64,000 nucleotides of DNA from a virus, in IMG/VR virus record IMGVR_UViG_3300009593_000016, positions 1 to 64,000 of that record. One strand, written 5' to 3'. The translations under genes and the position numbers were made by a program. Positions 1 to 6,428 of this stretch are shown here, piece after piece (the stretch's first letter is position 1; each line of letters begins with the position of its first letter). Under the pieces are notes generated by a model. The model worked only from the letters and a program-made list of their open reading frames with translations. It was not told where the DNA came from and searched no databases.

Positions 1-1
1 A

Positions 2-562
2 TTAGAATGGTCCTGCAATTTGATCAGTTGTAGTTCCGTGTCCCAACTCAGGAAGTGGATCACCTACACTAGGTTCTATGACATCATCGATGTCTGGTGG
101 TGGAGGTAGTGTACCTAGTTCGTATCTAATATCTCTTAACTCTTGAAAATCTTTTTGCTTTGTACCTCCATCATATGCCCAAGCATATCCTTCTTCGATC
201 ATCTGTTCATTCAAAGAAACTAATTCCTCATTAATATACAACCAGCCAAGGAGTCTACCATACTTACCCATACCACCTTTAAGTTCAGTACGGATTGTAA
301 GTTCATCTCCATCACCTGCAATAGTATCTTCTAACTTCTGCTTTAACCAATTAGTAGCATCAATTCCTAATGCTTTCTCTTCTAAATCCCTTGTCCTCTT
401 CTCTGGGGTGTCTACTCCCGCAATTCTTACCCGTTCTTTCTTGTATAAATCGAATCCAAGATCTATGGTGACATCTATCGTGTCTCCGTCCAGTACCTTG
501 TTGATCTCCGTCACTCGGAAGTTGTAACAACTCTTCCTTGATGGGGGGGTCATCGCTCCCAT
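2..562 (-). CDS. thermonuclease (staphylococcal nuclease-like)
   Basis: The 186-aa protein has the SNase fold motifs: VTEINKVLDGDTIDVTIDLG (D25, D27), ERVRIAGVDTPE (R44/R46, D51, E54), GKYGRLLGWLYI (R103) and LNEQMIEEGYAWAYDGGTK. All catalytic positions of staphylococcal nuclease (Asp21, Arg35, Asp40, Glu43, Arg87) have counterparts. It is a Ca2+-dependent DNA/RNA hydrolase. Homologues are frequent in T4-like cyanophages, where host DNA degradation for nucleotides is the presumed job. GGAG stands 7 nt before ATG 562, supporting that start. The C-terminus is Pro/Asp-rich and ends one base inside the window. Confidence 0.85.
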   Translation of the reverse strand: MGAMTPPSRKSCYNFRVTEINKVLDGDTIDVTIDLGFDLYKKERVRIAGVDTPEKRTRDLEEKALGIDATNWLKQKLEDTIAGDGDELTIRTELKGGMGKYGRLLGWLYINEELVSLNEQMIEEGYAWAYDGGTKQKDFQELRDIRYELGTLPPPPDIDDVIEPSVGDPLPELGHGTTTDQIAGPF

Positions 563-716
563 AATCTAGCTCCAAATTATCTATCGCACTATTTATACTC
601 TGTTCTACTGGTGTCCTATTCTGCTCCGACTGGTAGTCCCTGATCTTCTGCTGCCATTCGTTCCCCAGTTGAGTGGGGCTGGTCGCTAATAACGGGATTA
701 GGATACCAATCATCAT
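360..716 (-). CDS. overlapping frame with signal-like N-terminus; possible upstream half of the nuclease gene
   Basis: The frame starts ATG at 716 with MMIGILIPLLATSPTQLGNE, hydrophobic like a short signal or anchor, followed by a polar region up to about residue 55 (EQSINSAIDNLELDYGSDDP). Beyond that it lies inside the thermonuclease gene in another frame and turns into non-protein-like Arg/His-rich sequence. Removing one C from the C7 tract at 549-543 would join its first 55 residues to the nuclease. It may therefore be a leader, joined by frameshift or broken by a single-base error, or an independent overlapping gene. Confidence 0.35.
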   Translation of the reverse strand: MMIGILIPLLATSPTQLGNEWQQKIRDYQSEQNRTPVEQSINSAIDNLELDYGSDDPPIKEELLQLPSDGDQQGTGRRHDRCHHRSWIRFIQERTGKNCGSRHPREEDKGFRRESIRN

Positions 717-771
717 ACTTGAAAATTATGTAGATACAAATAGATACACCGATTAGGAGAATCCCAATCAT
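616..771 (-). CDS. small single-pass membrane protein (51 aa)
   Basis: ATG at 771, TAG at 618-616. The product has one hydrophobic segment right at the start (MIGILLIGVSICIYIIFKY) and a polar tail (DDWYPNPVISDQPHST). It would sit N-out or N-in in the inner membrane with a 30-residue soluble end. Another frame (360-716) overlaps its second half. A tiny membrane protein beside a nuclease could belong to lysis or superinfection control; neither is shown. Confidence 0.5.
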   Translation of the reverse strand: MIGILLIGVSICIYIIFKYDDWYPNPVISDQPHSTGERMAAEDQGLPVGAE

Positions 772-791
772 AATGTTAATCGACCATAGTA

Positions 792-974
792 TCATAGCAC
801 GGAAGAGTAATCGTTTCCTTCCTTAAAAATACTATACACGCTATGCGGGTGATTGTGAATATATTCAACGTCTTCTACGGCAATCATTCTTGCTTCGAAG
901 GAATCTTCGGCAGTTACACAAACCTCTTGTCTGTGTCTGGTATCGTCAAGATAACCAACGGTATAATGGGACAT
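792..974 (-). CDS. small conserved phage protein (60 aa)
   Basis: The product MSHYTVGYLDDTRHRQEVCV, then TAEDSFEARMIAVEDVEYI and HNHPHSVYSIFKEG, resembles small proteins common in marine T4-like phages. They share Y-T-V-G-Y-x-D and A-V-E-D-V-x-Y-I-x-x-H-P. No function is known to me. It lies alone behind a late-type octamer. Confidence 0.7.
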   Translation of the reverse strand: MSHYTVGYLDDTRHRQEVCVTAEDSFEARMIAVEDVEYIHNHPHSVYSIFKEGNDYSSVL

Positions 975-997
975 TACGATCTTTCGAGTGTCCCAAT

Positions 998-1005
998 TAT
1001 TTATT
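998..1005 (-). promoter_or_regulatory. T4-type late promoter (AATAAATA) overlapping the zinc-knuckle stop
   Basis: AATAAATA contains the TAA stop of the zinc-knuckle gene and stands 24 nt upstream of the ATG at 974. Confidence 0.5.
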
Positions 1006-1099
1006 CCTTCTTAGGGCATTGTGTGGAAATATGGTCATAGCTTCCACACTTCTTACAGCAGTCTTTTTTCTCTGCTATGAACTCCTTAAAGGACTTCAT
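1001..1099 (-). CDS. 32-aa CCHC zinc-knuckle protein with capsid-targeting-like N-terminus
   Basis: ATG at 1099 overlaps the TGA of the histone-like gene (ATGA); TAA at 1003-1001. MKSFKEFIAE is almost the T4 internal-protein targeting sequence (MKTYQEFIAE) and ends in the I-x-E cleavage rule. The remaining 22 residues contain C-K-K-C-G-S-Y-D-H-I-S-T-Q-C. This is a perfect C-x2-C-x4-H-x4-C zinc knuckle of the retroviral nucleocapsid type, followed by PKKE. If processed, a 22-residue zinc-knuckle peptide would stay with DNA in the head. AAGG precedes the start only weakly; coupling to the gene before is the more likely mode. Confidence 0.65.
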   Translation of the reverse strand: MKSFKEFIAEKKDCCKKCGSYDHISTQCPKKE

Positions 1100-1812
1100 T
1101 TTCCTGATACTGCTTTGTATGCTTTCTTAGCAAATGATACTGTGTCCTTGACACCTTCCTTTGCTCCTTTAGCAAATTCCTTAGCACGTTTCTCAGGTGC
1201 TTTACCCTTAGCACGTTGCTTCTTGTATGCTGCTTTAGCATCTCCTACTGCTTTGTTATGCTTCTCAACACCCTTCTTAACATAGGATGTTACCTTACTT
1301 AGAACACCTTCTTTCTTAGCAGGTTTCTTAGGTTGCTTAGCTTTCACTGTCTTAACAGTAGCAACAACCTTCTTCTGTGTAGCAGCTTTCTTCTTAGCAG
1401 GAGCCTTCTTGACAGCAGCTTTCTTAGGTGCGTCATCTTCATAATTTGTATTGTCTTCGTCACCATACTTATTCTTGGCAGCAGTGGTCTTAGCATACTC
1501 ACCTTTACCTGCTGTCTTACGTGCAGCATCACCAGCATCAACCTTTGCTTTAACCTTCTCATATGAAGGTGCATTTGCTGCTGCTTTCTTTGCTGCTCTT
1601 ACTGCTTCCTCAAGATATTCTGTTGGAGGATTTACTACAAAGTCAGTAAATTCTTCTAGTCCAATCTCTTCTACGATGAGATCGATACCTTCTTCGTTTA
1701 TACCTTCCTCAACAAAGAAATCAGTAGCTACTTCTATGCTTGATTGTACCCATTCCTCAGTCAATACTGCCTCAGGATTAGAGTCTACTAGGTACCGTGA
1801 AAAACTTTTCAT
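1096..1812 (-). CDS. histone-H1-like Lys/Ala-rich protein with capsid-targeting-like N-terminus (238 aa)
   Basis: The start at 1812 (TAATG, with AAAGGAG upstream) gives MKSFSRYLVDSNPEAVLTE. This resembles the capsid-targeting sequence of T4 internal proteins, and L-T-E at residues 17-19 fits the gp21 protease rule L/I-x-E. Residues 20-80 are acidic and helical (DFFVEEGINEEGIDLIVEEI). From residue 80 the chain turns into Lys/Ala/Pro repeats (PKKAAVKKAPAKKKAATQKK, QPKKPAKKEG) like the tail of eukaryotic H1 or bacterial HU-like histones. A basic helix (AYKKQRAKGKAPEKRAKEFA) ends it. The likely role is DNA binding inside the head. Its stop and the next start overlap (ATGA). Confidence 0.7.
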   Translation of the reverse strand: MKSFSRYLVDSNPEAVLTEEWVQSSIEVATDFFVEEGINEEGIDLIVEEIGLEEFTDFVVNPPTEYLEEAVRAAKKAAANAPSYEKVKAKVDAGDAARKTAGKGEYAKTTAAKNKYGDEDNTNYEDDAPKKAAVKKAPAKKKAATQKKVVATVKTVKAKQPKKPAKKEGVLSKVTSYVKKGVEKHNKAVGDAKAAYKKQRAKGKAPEKRAKEFAKGAKEGVKDTVSFAKKAYKAVSGK

Positions 1813-1958
1813 TAAGCTGCTCCTTTGTTGTGGTCTGGGTGTCTGGGACAATTCTTTTCGTGTTTATCTATCCAAGCCTTAGAGTTCCAATGATTCTTTG
1901 GAGACTTAAGACCGCAGTATACACACTCGTACTGTCCACTTTCTAACAGTTTAGCCAT
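1812..1958 (-). CDS. small zinc-finger-like protein (48 aa)
   Basis: The ATG at 1958 overlaps the preceding stop (ATGGCTAA) and is chosen over an upstream start within that gene. The product AKLLESGQYECVYCGLKSPK then has K-A-W-I-D-K-H-E-K-N-C. This gives C-x2-C followed by H-x4-C about 17 residues later, a single C2HC zinc finger, with a basic His-rich tail (PRHPDHNKG). It likely binds nucleic acid. TAATG couples it to the histone-like gene. Confidence 0.65.
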   Translation of the reverse strand: MAKLLESGQYECVYCGLKSPKNHWNSKAWIDKHEKNCPRHPDHNKGAA

Positions 1959-2187
1959 TAGCCAATTCCTCTGCTTTCTGATTCCATTCGGCAAATGATG
2001 AACTGCAATCAGGGGGTTGTGGGTATTTATATCCTTTCATCTTCCTCCATTTATTATGGAGTGCTCCCATCATCCAAGACTGACTGAGACTCTTTGGTCC
2101 ATTCTCAAGAAGATCTAGTTCGTACCTACTGCTAGTGTACCCTTTATACTCTTCTCTCCAATTGGAATCGTCCCACTCAGTTGTCAT
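1951..2187 (-). CDS. small hypothetical protein (78 aa)
   Basis: The ATG at 2187 has AAAAGGAG 8 nt upstream, whereas the longer frame to 2259 lacks such a site. The product is Trp-rich (WDDSNWREEY, QSWMMGALHNKWRKM, FAEWNQKAEEL) with a run GYKYPQPPDCSSS. It overlaps the previous gene by 11 nt and the next by 8 nt, so it is part of a tightly coupled late cassette. No family recognised. Confidence 0.65.
   Translation of the reverse strand: MTTEWDDSNWREEYKGYTSSRYELDLLENGPKSLSQSWMMGALHNKWRKMKGYKYPQPPDCSSSFAEWNQKAEELANG
2024..2031 (-). promoter_or_regulatory. TATAAATA late-promoter match inside the 78-aa gene
   Basis: A perfect octamer lies 66 nt before the zinc-finger gene and about 210 nt before the histone-like gene. 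It sits in coding sequence (Gly-Tyr-Lys-Tyr), so chance is possible, but it would boost the next three genes. Confidence 0.4.
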
Positions 2188-2962
2188 AATGAAAGCTCCT
2201 TTTCTTAGTGTTTTTAGGATGTTTAGCACTTCTGACTTTATTGTCAGTAGTTTCACCATCTCCTCTAGGATGCTGACCTGCTTTTGTCTTACCTATATTG
2301 TAAGATGAACCAGGTTTCTTGGACTGAGTATCGTGTAAGCGTGCAGGTTTGTCCTTATCTTTTGTGATAACAGATTCCTGTCCGTGTTTTCTACCAAACC
2401 TACGAATGAGTTTGCCGTGCTTACGCTTTGACATTCCCTTACCAGGAGTGGTATGATACGATACTTCACTGCCCTGTTTGCCATCATCGTACTTATACTT
2501 TCCAACACTCTTCTTGTAACCGATACCCTTCTTCTTAAGATCTTTCTCAAGACCCTTTCGTTTCTTGCGGTTCTCGGTCTCACTGTCACCACGGTCAGCA
2601 GAAATGTGACCAGTGACTTGAGTCTTGGATTTGCTTACGGCTCTGGCTAGTCCTCCTTCGGAGATGAACTTCCCAAATGATAGCATACTATACCCCTGAG
2701 TGTGAAGGTTCATATCCACCCCCTTGACATCATTCCCCTTCTGGGCTTGCTGTACCTTAAGTCTTTGCTGTTGAATTTTCTTAATATTTAACATTAGCTG
2801 CCTTCTATCAAGCATCGCACCCTTCTTCTGGATGAGATTCAATCTTGCACTTGAACTAGATGGTGCTGCATTATTAGATGCTGCCCTAGCAGGAGGACGC
2901 TTTTCCTTCTGTGGTTTGATTGTTAAATTTTCTGTGGGTGATTTACCGTTAGCGTCTGGCAT
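2177..2962 (-). CDS. basic protein with internal capsid-targeting-like start (261 or 169 aa)
   Basis: Two in-frame starts both have ribosome-binding sites: ATG at 2962 (GGGAGG) and ATG at 2686 (CAGGGG, 6 nt spacing). The shorter form begins MLSFGKFISEGGLARAV, like the capsid-targeting sequence of T4 internal proteins, with I-S-E as a gp21-type cut site. The 92-residue N-terminal extension is disordered with a Gln/Lys helix. Next comes a basic domain: TGHISADRGDSETENRKKRK, GIGYKKSVGKYKYDDG, SKRKHGKLIRRFGRKHGQES. Its order (R-G-D, N-x-x-R, G-x-G-Y, G-Q-E-S-V-I) reminds me of DUF3293-type modules; that is a weak resemblance. A Lys-rich tail follows. It is probably a DNA-associated head protein. 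Confidence 0.6.
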   Translation of the reverse strand: MPDANGKSPTENLTIKPQKEKRPPARAASNNAAPSSSSARLNLIQKKGAMLDRRQLMLNIKKIQQQRLKVQQAQKGNDVKGVDMNLHTQGYSMLSFGKFISEGGLARAVSKSKTQVTGHISADRGDSETENRKKRKGLEKDLKKKGIGYKKSVGKYKYDDGKQGSEVSYHTTPGKGMSKRKHGKLIRRFGRKHGQESVITKDKDKPARLHDTQSKKPGSSYNIGKTKAGQHPRGDGETTDNKVRSAKHPKNTKKRSFHYDN

Positions 2963-2963
2963 A

Positions 2964-3509
2964 TCAGCCTCCCACTACTTGTACCTGTTCTACTACAACA
3001 CCACCGCTTCCAGATCCTGCGGTTAGTTTAACCACTCTGGAAATTACAGGTATGTTACCAGCAGTAGCATCAGCAGCAGATAATGCATAATCACCTGACG
3101 ATGAAGATGAATCAATATCAGTTGTAATAGTAGTGGCAGTAATAGCAGTTACTTTCTTTCCGTCAGCAATAGCAGATTCATATGCAGCGACAAACCCATC
3201 AGTATCTCCACCGTCTAGGGTCTCTACATAATCTCCAACACTAAATGTGTGGCGACCACCATTCGAATATCCTTCAACGGTTATTACTGAACCGTTAGCA
3301 TCAGTTGCACCAACAATCTTGGAGTGCTTTGCTTTACCTGCAGAAATTAATAATGCTTCTCCAGCTGCAAGTGTGATAGCAGGACCCGCGTCAACTTGAA
3401 TACTAGATGCTGCAGCGCAGTAACATCGTAGTGTACCCGTCTTCACTTTGATATAACCAGAACCTGAGGCACTGATTGTTTGCGTATCTAATACATTTAA
3501 TACTGACAT
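2964..3509 (-). CDS. putative structural protein (181 aa)
   Basis: The product begins SVLNVLDTQTISASGSGYIK. It is beta-rich, Ser/Ala/Thr/Gly-rich and free of Lys clusters, with AAASSIQVDAGPAITLAAGE, a GGRHTFSVGDYVETLDGGD loop and KVTAITATTITTDIDSSSS. Such composition is typical of capsid decoration, fibre or adhesive small proteins. It lies first in the cassette behind gene 16 and its late promoter. I recognise no named family. The stop is 2 nt from the next start. Confidence 0.6.
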   Translation of the reverse strand: MSVLNVLDTQTISASGSGYIKVKTGTLRCYCAAASSIQVDAGPAITLAAGEALLISAGKAKHSKIVGATDANGSVITVEGYSNGGRHTFSVGDYVETLDGGDTDGFVAAYESAIADGKKVTAITATTITTDIDSSSSSGDYALSAADATAGNIPVISRVVKLTAGSGSGGVVVEQVQVVGG

Positions 3510-3530
3510 CGATTTCCTACCTATACTAGA

Positions 3531-3986
3531 TTATTTATCCTGTTGGGACTTTAGAAATTTAGCAAGATCAGCTGTGCTCCCAACGAACATAGTATTATTT
3601 GTAACTGGACCAGAGATTTTAGCTGGACCCTCCTCAAGTTCTTGCATTTTCTTTTGGAGATCTATTAACTTATCCGTGGTATCTGCCACGTTCTTGATTA
3701 AGTTACCAGCAACTTCATATGATCTAGGTGAATCAGTCTGTCCAGCAACTTCAAGAATACCATCAACAGCCTCCTGTCCTTTCTCTATAAGAGAATAGAG
3801 ATTGCCTCTAGTGTACTCATAATCTTTGCTGACCTGTTCCTGCTTCTGTAAGATGCTAGGGTCTGGTCCGACATCAACGATATCAGTCTTTTCTTTAGGT
3901 ATAATAGATGTTTCTATATCGAGAGCATCTTCCATACCCTTAAACTTATTCGTCAACTCCTGTGACTGGGTTTCTTGAGAGTCCAT
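3531..3986 (-). CDS. 16: small terminase subunit gp16
   Basis: The 151-aa protein has the family core DYEYTRGNLYSLIEKGQEAV, then ILEVAGQTDSPRSYEVAGNL and IKNVADTTDKLIDLQKKMQE, with the C-terminal VTNNTMFVGSTADLAKFLKS. This is typical of gp16, which recognises phage DNA and stimulates gp17 for packaging. The ATG at 3986 is chosen over a GTG at 3998. The large subunit gene is not within the window and should lie to the left of the small-gene cassette. Confidence 0.88.
   Translation of the reverse strand: MDSQETQSQELTNKFKGMEDALDIETSIIPKEKTDIVDVGPDPSILQKQEQVSKDYEYTRGNLYSLIEKGQEAVDGILEVAGQTDSPRSYEVAGNLIKNVADTTDKLIDLQKKMQELEEGPAKISGPVTNNTMFVGSTADLAKFLKSQQDK
3532..3539 (-). promoter_or_regulatory. 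T4-type late promoter (GATAAATA) of the left small-gene cassette
   Basis: GATAAATA overlaps the gp16 stop and stands 23 nt before the ATG at 3509, with GTAGGAAA as ribosome-binding sequence between. Confidence 0.65.
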
Positions 3987-4755
3987 CCTGGAAATCACTA
4001 GTTAGTTCATTAAATCCGAAGTTATCATCTGGGTCTGCATCAACAGGATCAGGTGTAACAGTATACCTGACTTCTCTTGCAGCAGTTACCTTACTGTCGG
4101 TTGCAGTATCGACAATAGCCTTCTTAATAAGTCCTCCAGCAGATGTGACAGGACCGTATAAGTATGTCTTACAGGTAAAGGACATTGTATATATCAGAGT
4201 TCTTCTCGTTGTATAGTCACCTTCGTAATCATCTTCATAAGAACAAGAGTTTAATACAACTGGGAAGTCTTTAACATCACCAAGTTCAGGTACCAACTTA
4301 ATAGTTAGACTGAATACTGGTTGAAAATATGGTAAGATCTGCTCAATAATTTGCAGACCATCATCCTGATTCTTAGCAAGAATTGCTAATTCAAAATCTA
4401 TATTATAAGGTACTGGCATAAATGCCTTCTTCACTGCAGCAGTACCTTGTGTTTCTGGCGGTGAATACCTTATAGTTTGTGTTGGTGAAACCTTTCTTGT
4501 ACTATCATATGCAAAGTTTGTTATCTCAAATGATATTCTAGGTAAGGTAATCTGTGTAGCTTGCTTACCAGTAAGGTTTCCAGTTTGTTGGAGACGTGCT
4601 AAAAACTTTTGCTTTGGACCATATGCCAAAGGCACTTTCATATATTCATAATCCGTAGCAGTTTTCTTCCTACGTATTTCAATATTATTGAATAGTGTAC
4701 CGAAGGCGACAACGGTCTTTCTGAATATTTCGTTGTATGTATACGTACCTAACAT
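3946..4755 (-). CDS. 15: tail sheath stabiliser / tail completion protein gp15
   Basis: The 269-aa protein (T4 gp15 is 272) shows LGTYTYNEIFRKTVVAFGTL, FNNIEIRRKK, KVPLAYGPKQKFLARLQQ and ITLPRISFEITNFAYDSTRK. It also shows PYNIDFELAILAKNQDDGLQ, IIEQILPYFQPVFSLTIKL and DDYEGDYTTRRTLIYTMSFT. gp15 forms the hexameric ring that caps tube and sheath and binds the neck. The C-terminus overlaps the gp16 start by about 40 nt. Confidence 0.95.
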   Translation of the reverse strand: MLGTYTYNEIFRKTVVAFGTLFNNIEIRRKKTATDYEYMKVPLAYGPKQKFLARLQQTGNLTGKQATQITLPRISFEITNFAYDSTRKVSPTQTIRYSPPETQGTAAVKKAFMPVPYNIDFELAILAKNQDDGLQIIEQILPYFQPVFSLTIKLVPELGDVKDFPVVLNSCSYEDDYEGDYTTRRTLIYTMSFTCKTYLYGPVTSAGGLIKKAIVDTATDSKVTAAREVRYTVTPDPVDADPDDNFGFNELTSDFQDGLSRNPVTGVDE

Positions 4756-4757
4756 AG

Positions 4758-5624
4758 TTAATTAGCCTGTCCGAATTCGCCAAATGGATTTCCTTCACTA
4801 AAGTCAAGGATACCATCTGCCTGTGTTTCAAGTGTAAAGTTCTGATCAAAGTCAGAGCTAGTATTATTTAGGGTATTATATGAAGCTGTAGTCCAAGCAG
4901 CACCAGATGTTTGACCAGTAATGGTCTCTGGTATTGAGAATATTCCAGTTCTATTAAACAATTGAAGTTGTCTATTAGTACTATCCCAAGCCTTAACTTC
5001 AGCAGTTACATTAGATGTACCACCAGCAACTACCTCACCAACAGTGAAGTCATTGGTACCACCCTCAGCAAAGTTGACTGTAATAGCAACAGAGAAGTCC
5101 TGTTCGATCTTATCTATAGCAGCAACACCAGTTGCAATGGTCTCATCACCGAACTCGAAGAGTTCACAACGTAATGTCCAAGTATGGATCTTACCTAACT
5201 GGAAGAACGGTTGCTCATAATCAACGTATTGTATTTGAAATAATTTATTTGCTAGAGGGAAGTAAACTAAATCTCCTTCATTTGGTCTACCCTCTACTAT
5301 TAATGTAGCATTATCATCAACTGCAGCAGTGAATCTAGTACGTGATATAACAAAGTTAACCTGATCTGATATACGTACACCAAACTTACTGTACATATCT
5401 CCATCACCACCAAACCCATTCACACTCTCTACGTATGCTTCTATTTCATATGCAGCATTAAACGCAGATAAACTATCCTCAGTAAATACCGTATTCTGGT
5501 TTACTAAGGATCGTGGCATATAGTACACATTTTTACCGAACATTTTTATCTGTTCTATAACAAGTTCTCCAACGAGATCCTGTTCACCAGTAGTACCTTG
5601 TGTAAAATAAGTGTTAGTTGCCAT
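4758..5624 (-). CDS. 14: neck protein gp14 with an inserted GE-G-SG module
   Basis: Residues 1-165 match gp14: EQDLVGELVIEQIKMFGKNV, YYMPRSLVNQNTVFTEDSL, KFGVRISDQVNFVISRTRF, EGDLVYFPLANKLFQIQYV and LGKIHTWTLRCELFEFGDE. T4 gp14 has 256 residues; here there are 288. The extra part is mainly residues 192-243 (FTVGEVVAGGTSNVTAEVKA, WDSTNRQLQLFNRTGIFS), a beta module repeated in gp8, the DUF4815, the 624-aa and the giant proteins. The usual gp14 end (FDQNFTLETQADGILDFSEG, NPFGEF) follows. gp14 forms the lower neck ring. Confidence 0.92.
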   Translation of the reverse strand: MATNTYFTQGTTGEQDLVGELVIEQIKMFGKNVYYMPRSLVNQNTVFTEDSLSAFNAAYEIEAYVESVNGFGGDGDMYSKFGVRISDQVNFVISRTRFTAAVDDNATLIVEGRPNEGDLVYFPLANKLFQIQYVDYEQPFFQLGKIHTWTLRCELFEFGDETIATGVAAIDKIEQDFSVAITVNFAEGGTNDFTVGEVVAGGTSNVTAEVKAWDSTNRQLQLFNRTGIFSIPETITGQTSGAAWTTASYNTLNNTSSDFDQNFTLETQADGILDFSEGNPFGEFGQAN

Positions 5625-6424
5625 TAGCCAATCATATCTAGTGGTGGAGTTTCATAAGTAAGTCTCAACTCTTCTTCTAACTTAGTAAGTTCCTCTACTG
5701 CATCACTATAAATCTTTTCACCGTTAAGAGTAACTCCGCCAGGAAGTTGTACATTCTGGAATTTAGTGAGGTTCATTCCCCACTGCTTCTTAATCATAGA
5801 AGTCGAATAATCCTTTAACCAAACTGCATTGTATATCTTAGTCCAGTTAGTAGGATCTAATGCACGTACACAATCTATAATTACATAGTCACCTTCTATC
5901 ACATCAGTGTCAGCATCAAAGTCCATATAGAGACGACCTTGAGTTGGCATAAATCTGGTAGGTTTCATTCCTTCTAAGAGGAAGTTAATAGTTTCCAAAT
6001 GAGTTTGGATCATAAAGTAATGATAGAACTGTGTAGATGTAAAATCATACAAGTCATTCAATCTTATCTGATACCTAATATCAAACATATTAGGTGTACC
6101 CTTATCTTGGAAAGTAAATATGCCATTCACACTTCTAATATGATCAGGCATTATTATGTAATTATTCTGAGTTTTAAACTCAGTAGTATTATCAGCACCA
6201 AGTTCAGTAGTATCAGCAGCAAAATTAGCTACATCAGCTGCTGTAAATTGATGTTTTAAATAAACTTTTTCAGCACCTTCGTAATGAAATTCTTGGAATT
6301 TTTCAATAGAATAATCTAGAGCATCATCTATCTGGTCATCGGAAACATTAATCTCCAATACTGGTTTACCCAGTCTCCGAAGACAATACTCCTTAAGAGT
6401 TGCTTTTGAATTTGGTTGTGCCAT
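5624..6424 (-). CDS. 13: neck protein gp13
   Basis: The 266-aa protein starts AQPNSKATLKEYCLRRLGKP, followed by LEINVSDDQIDDALDYSIEK and FQEFHYEGAEKVYLKHQ, the conserved head of gp13 in T4-like phages. Further on, GIFTFQDKGTPNMFDIRYQI, FLLEGMKPTRFMPTQGRLYM and DPTNWTKIYNAVWLKDYSTS fit the family. T4 gp13 has 309 residues. With gp14 it seals the filled head and makes the collar that docks the tail. Order 13-14-15-16 is as in T4. The stop overlaps the gp14 start (TAATG). Confidence 0.92.
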   Translation of the reverse strand: MAQPNSKATLKEYCLRRLGKPVLEINVSDDQIDDALDYSIEKFQEFHYEGAEKVYLKHQFTAADVANFAADTTELGADNTTEFKTQNNYIIMPDHIRSVNGIFTFQDKGTPNMFDIRYQIRLNDLYDFTSTQFYHYFMIQTHLETINFLLEGMKPTRFMPTQGRLYMDFDADTDVIEGDYVIIDCVRALDPTNWTKIYNAVWLKDYSTSMIKKQWGMNLTKFQNVQLPGGVTLNGEKIYSDAVEELTKLEEELRLTYETPPLDMIG

Positions 6425-6428
6425 TTAC

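Noticed and set aside
1451-1882. Plus-strand frame of 143 codons opposite the histone-like gene
   Set aside because: It is the complement of Lys/Ala-rich codons, giving Ser/Leu/Ala-rich sequence. The opposite strand has coupled starts and stops and clear composition.
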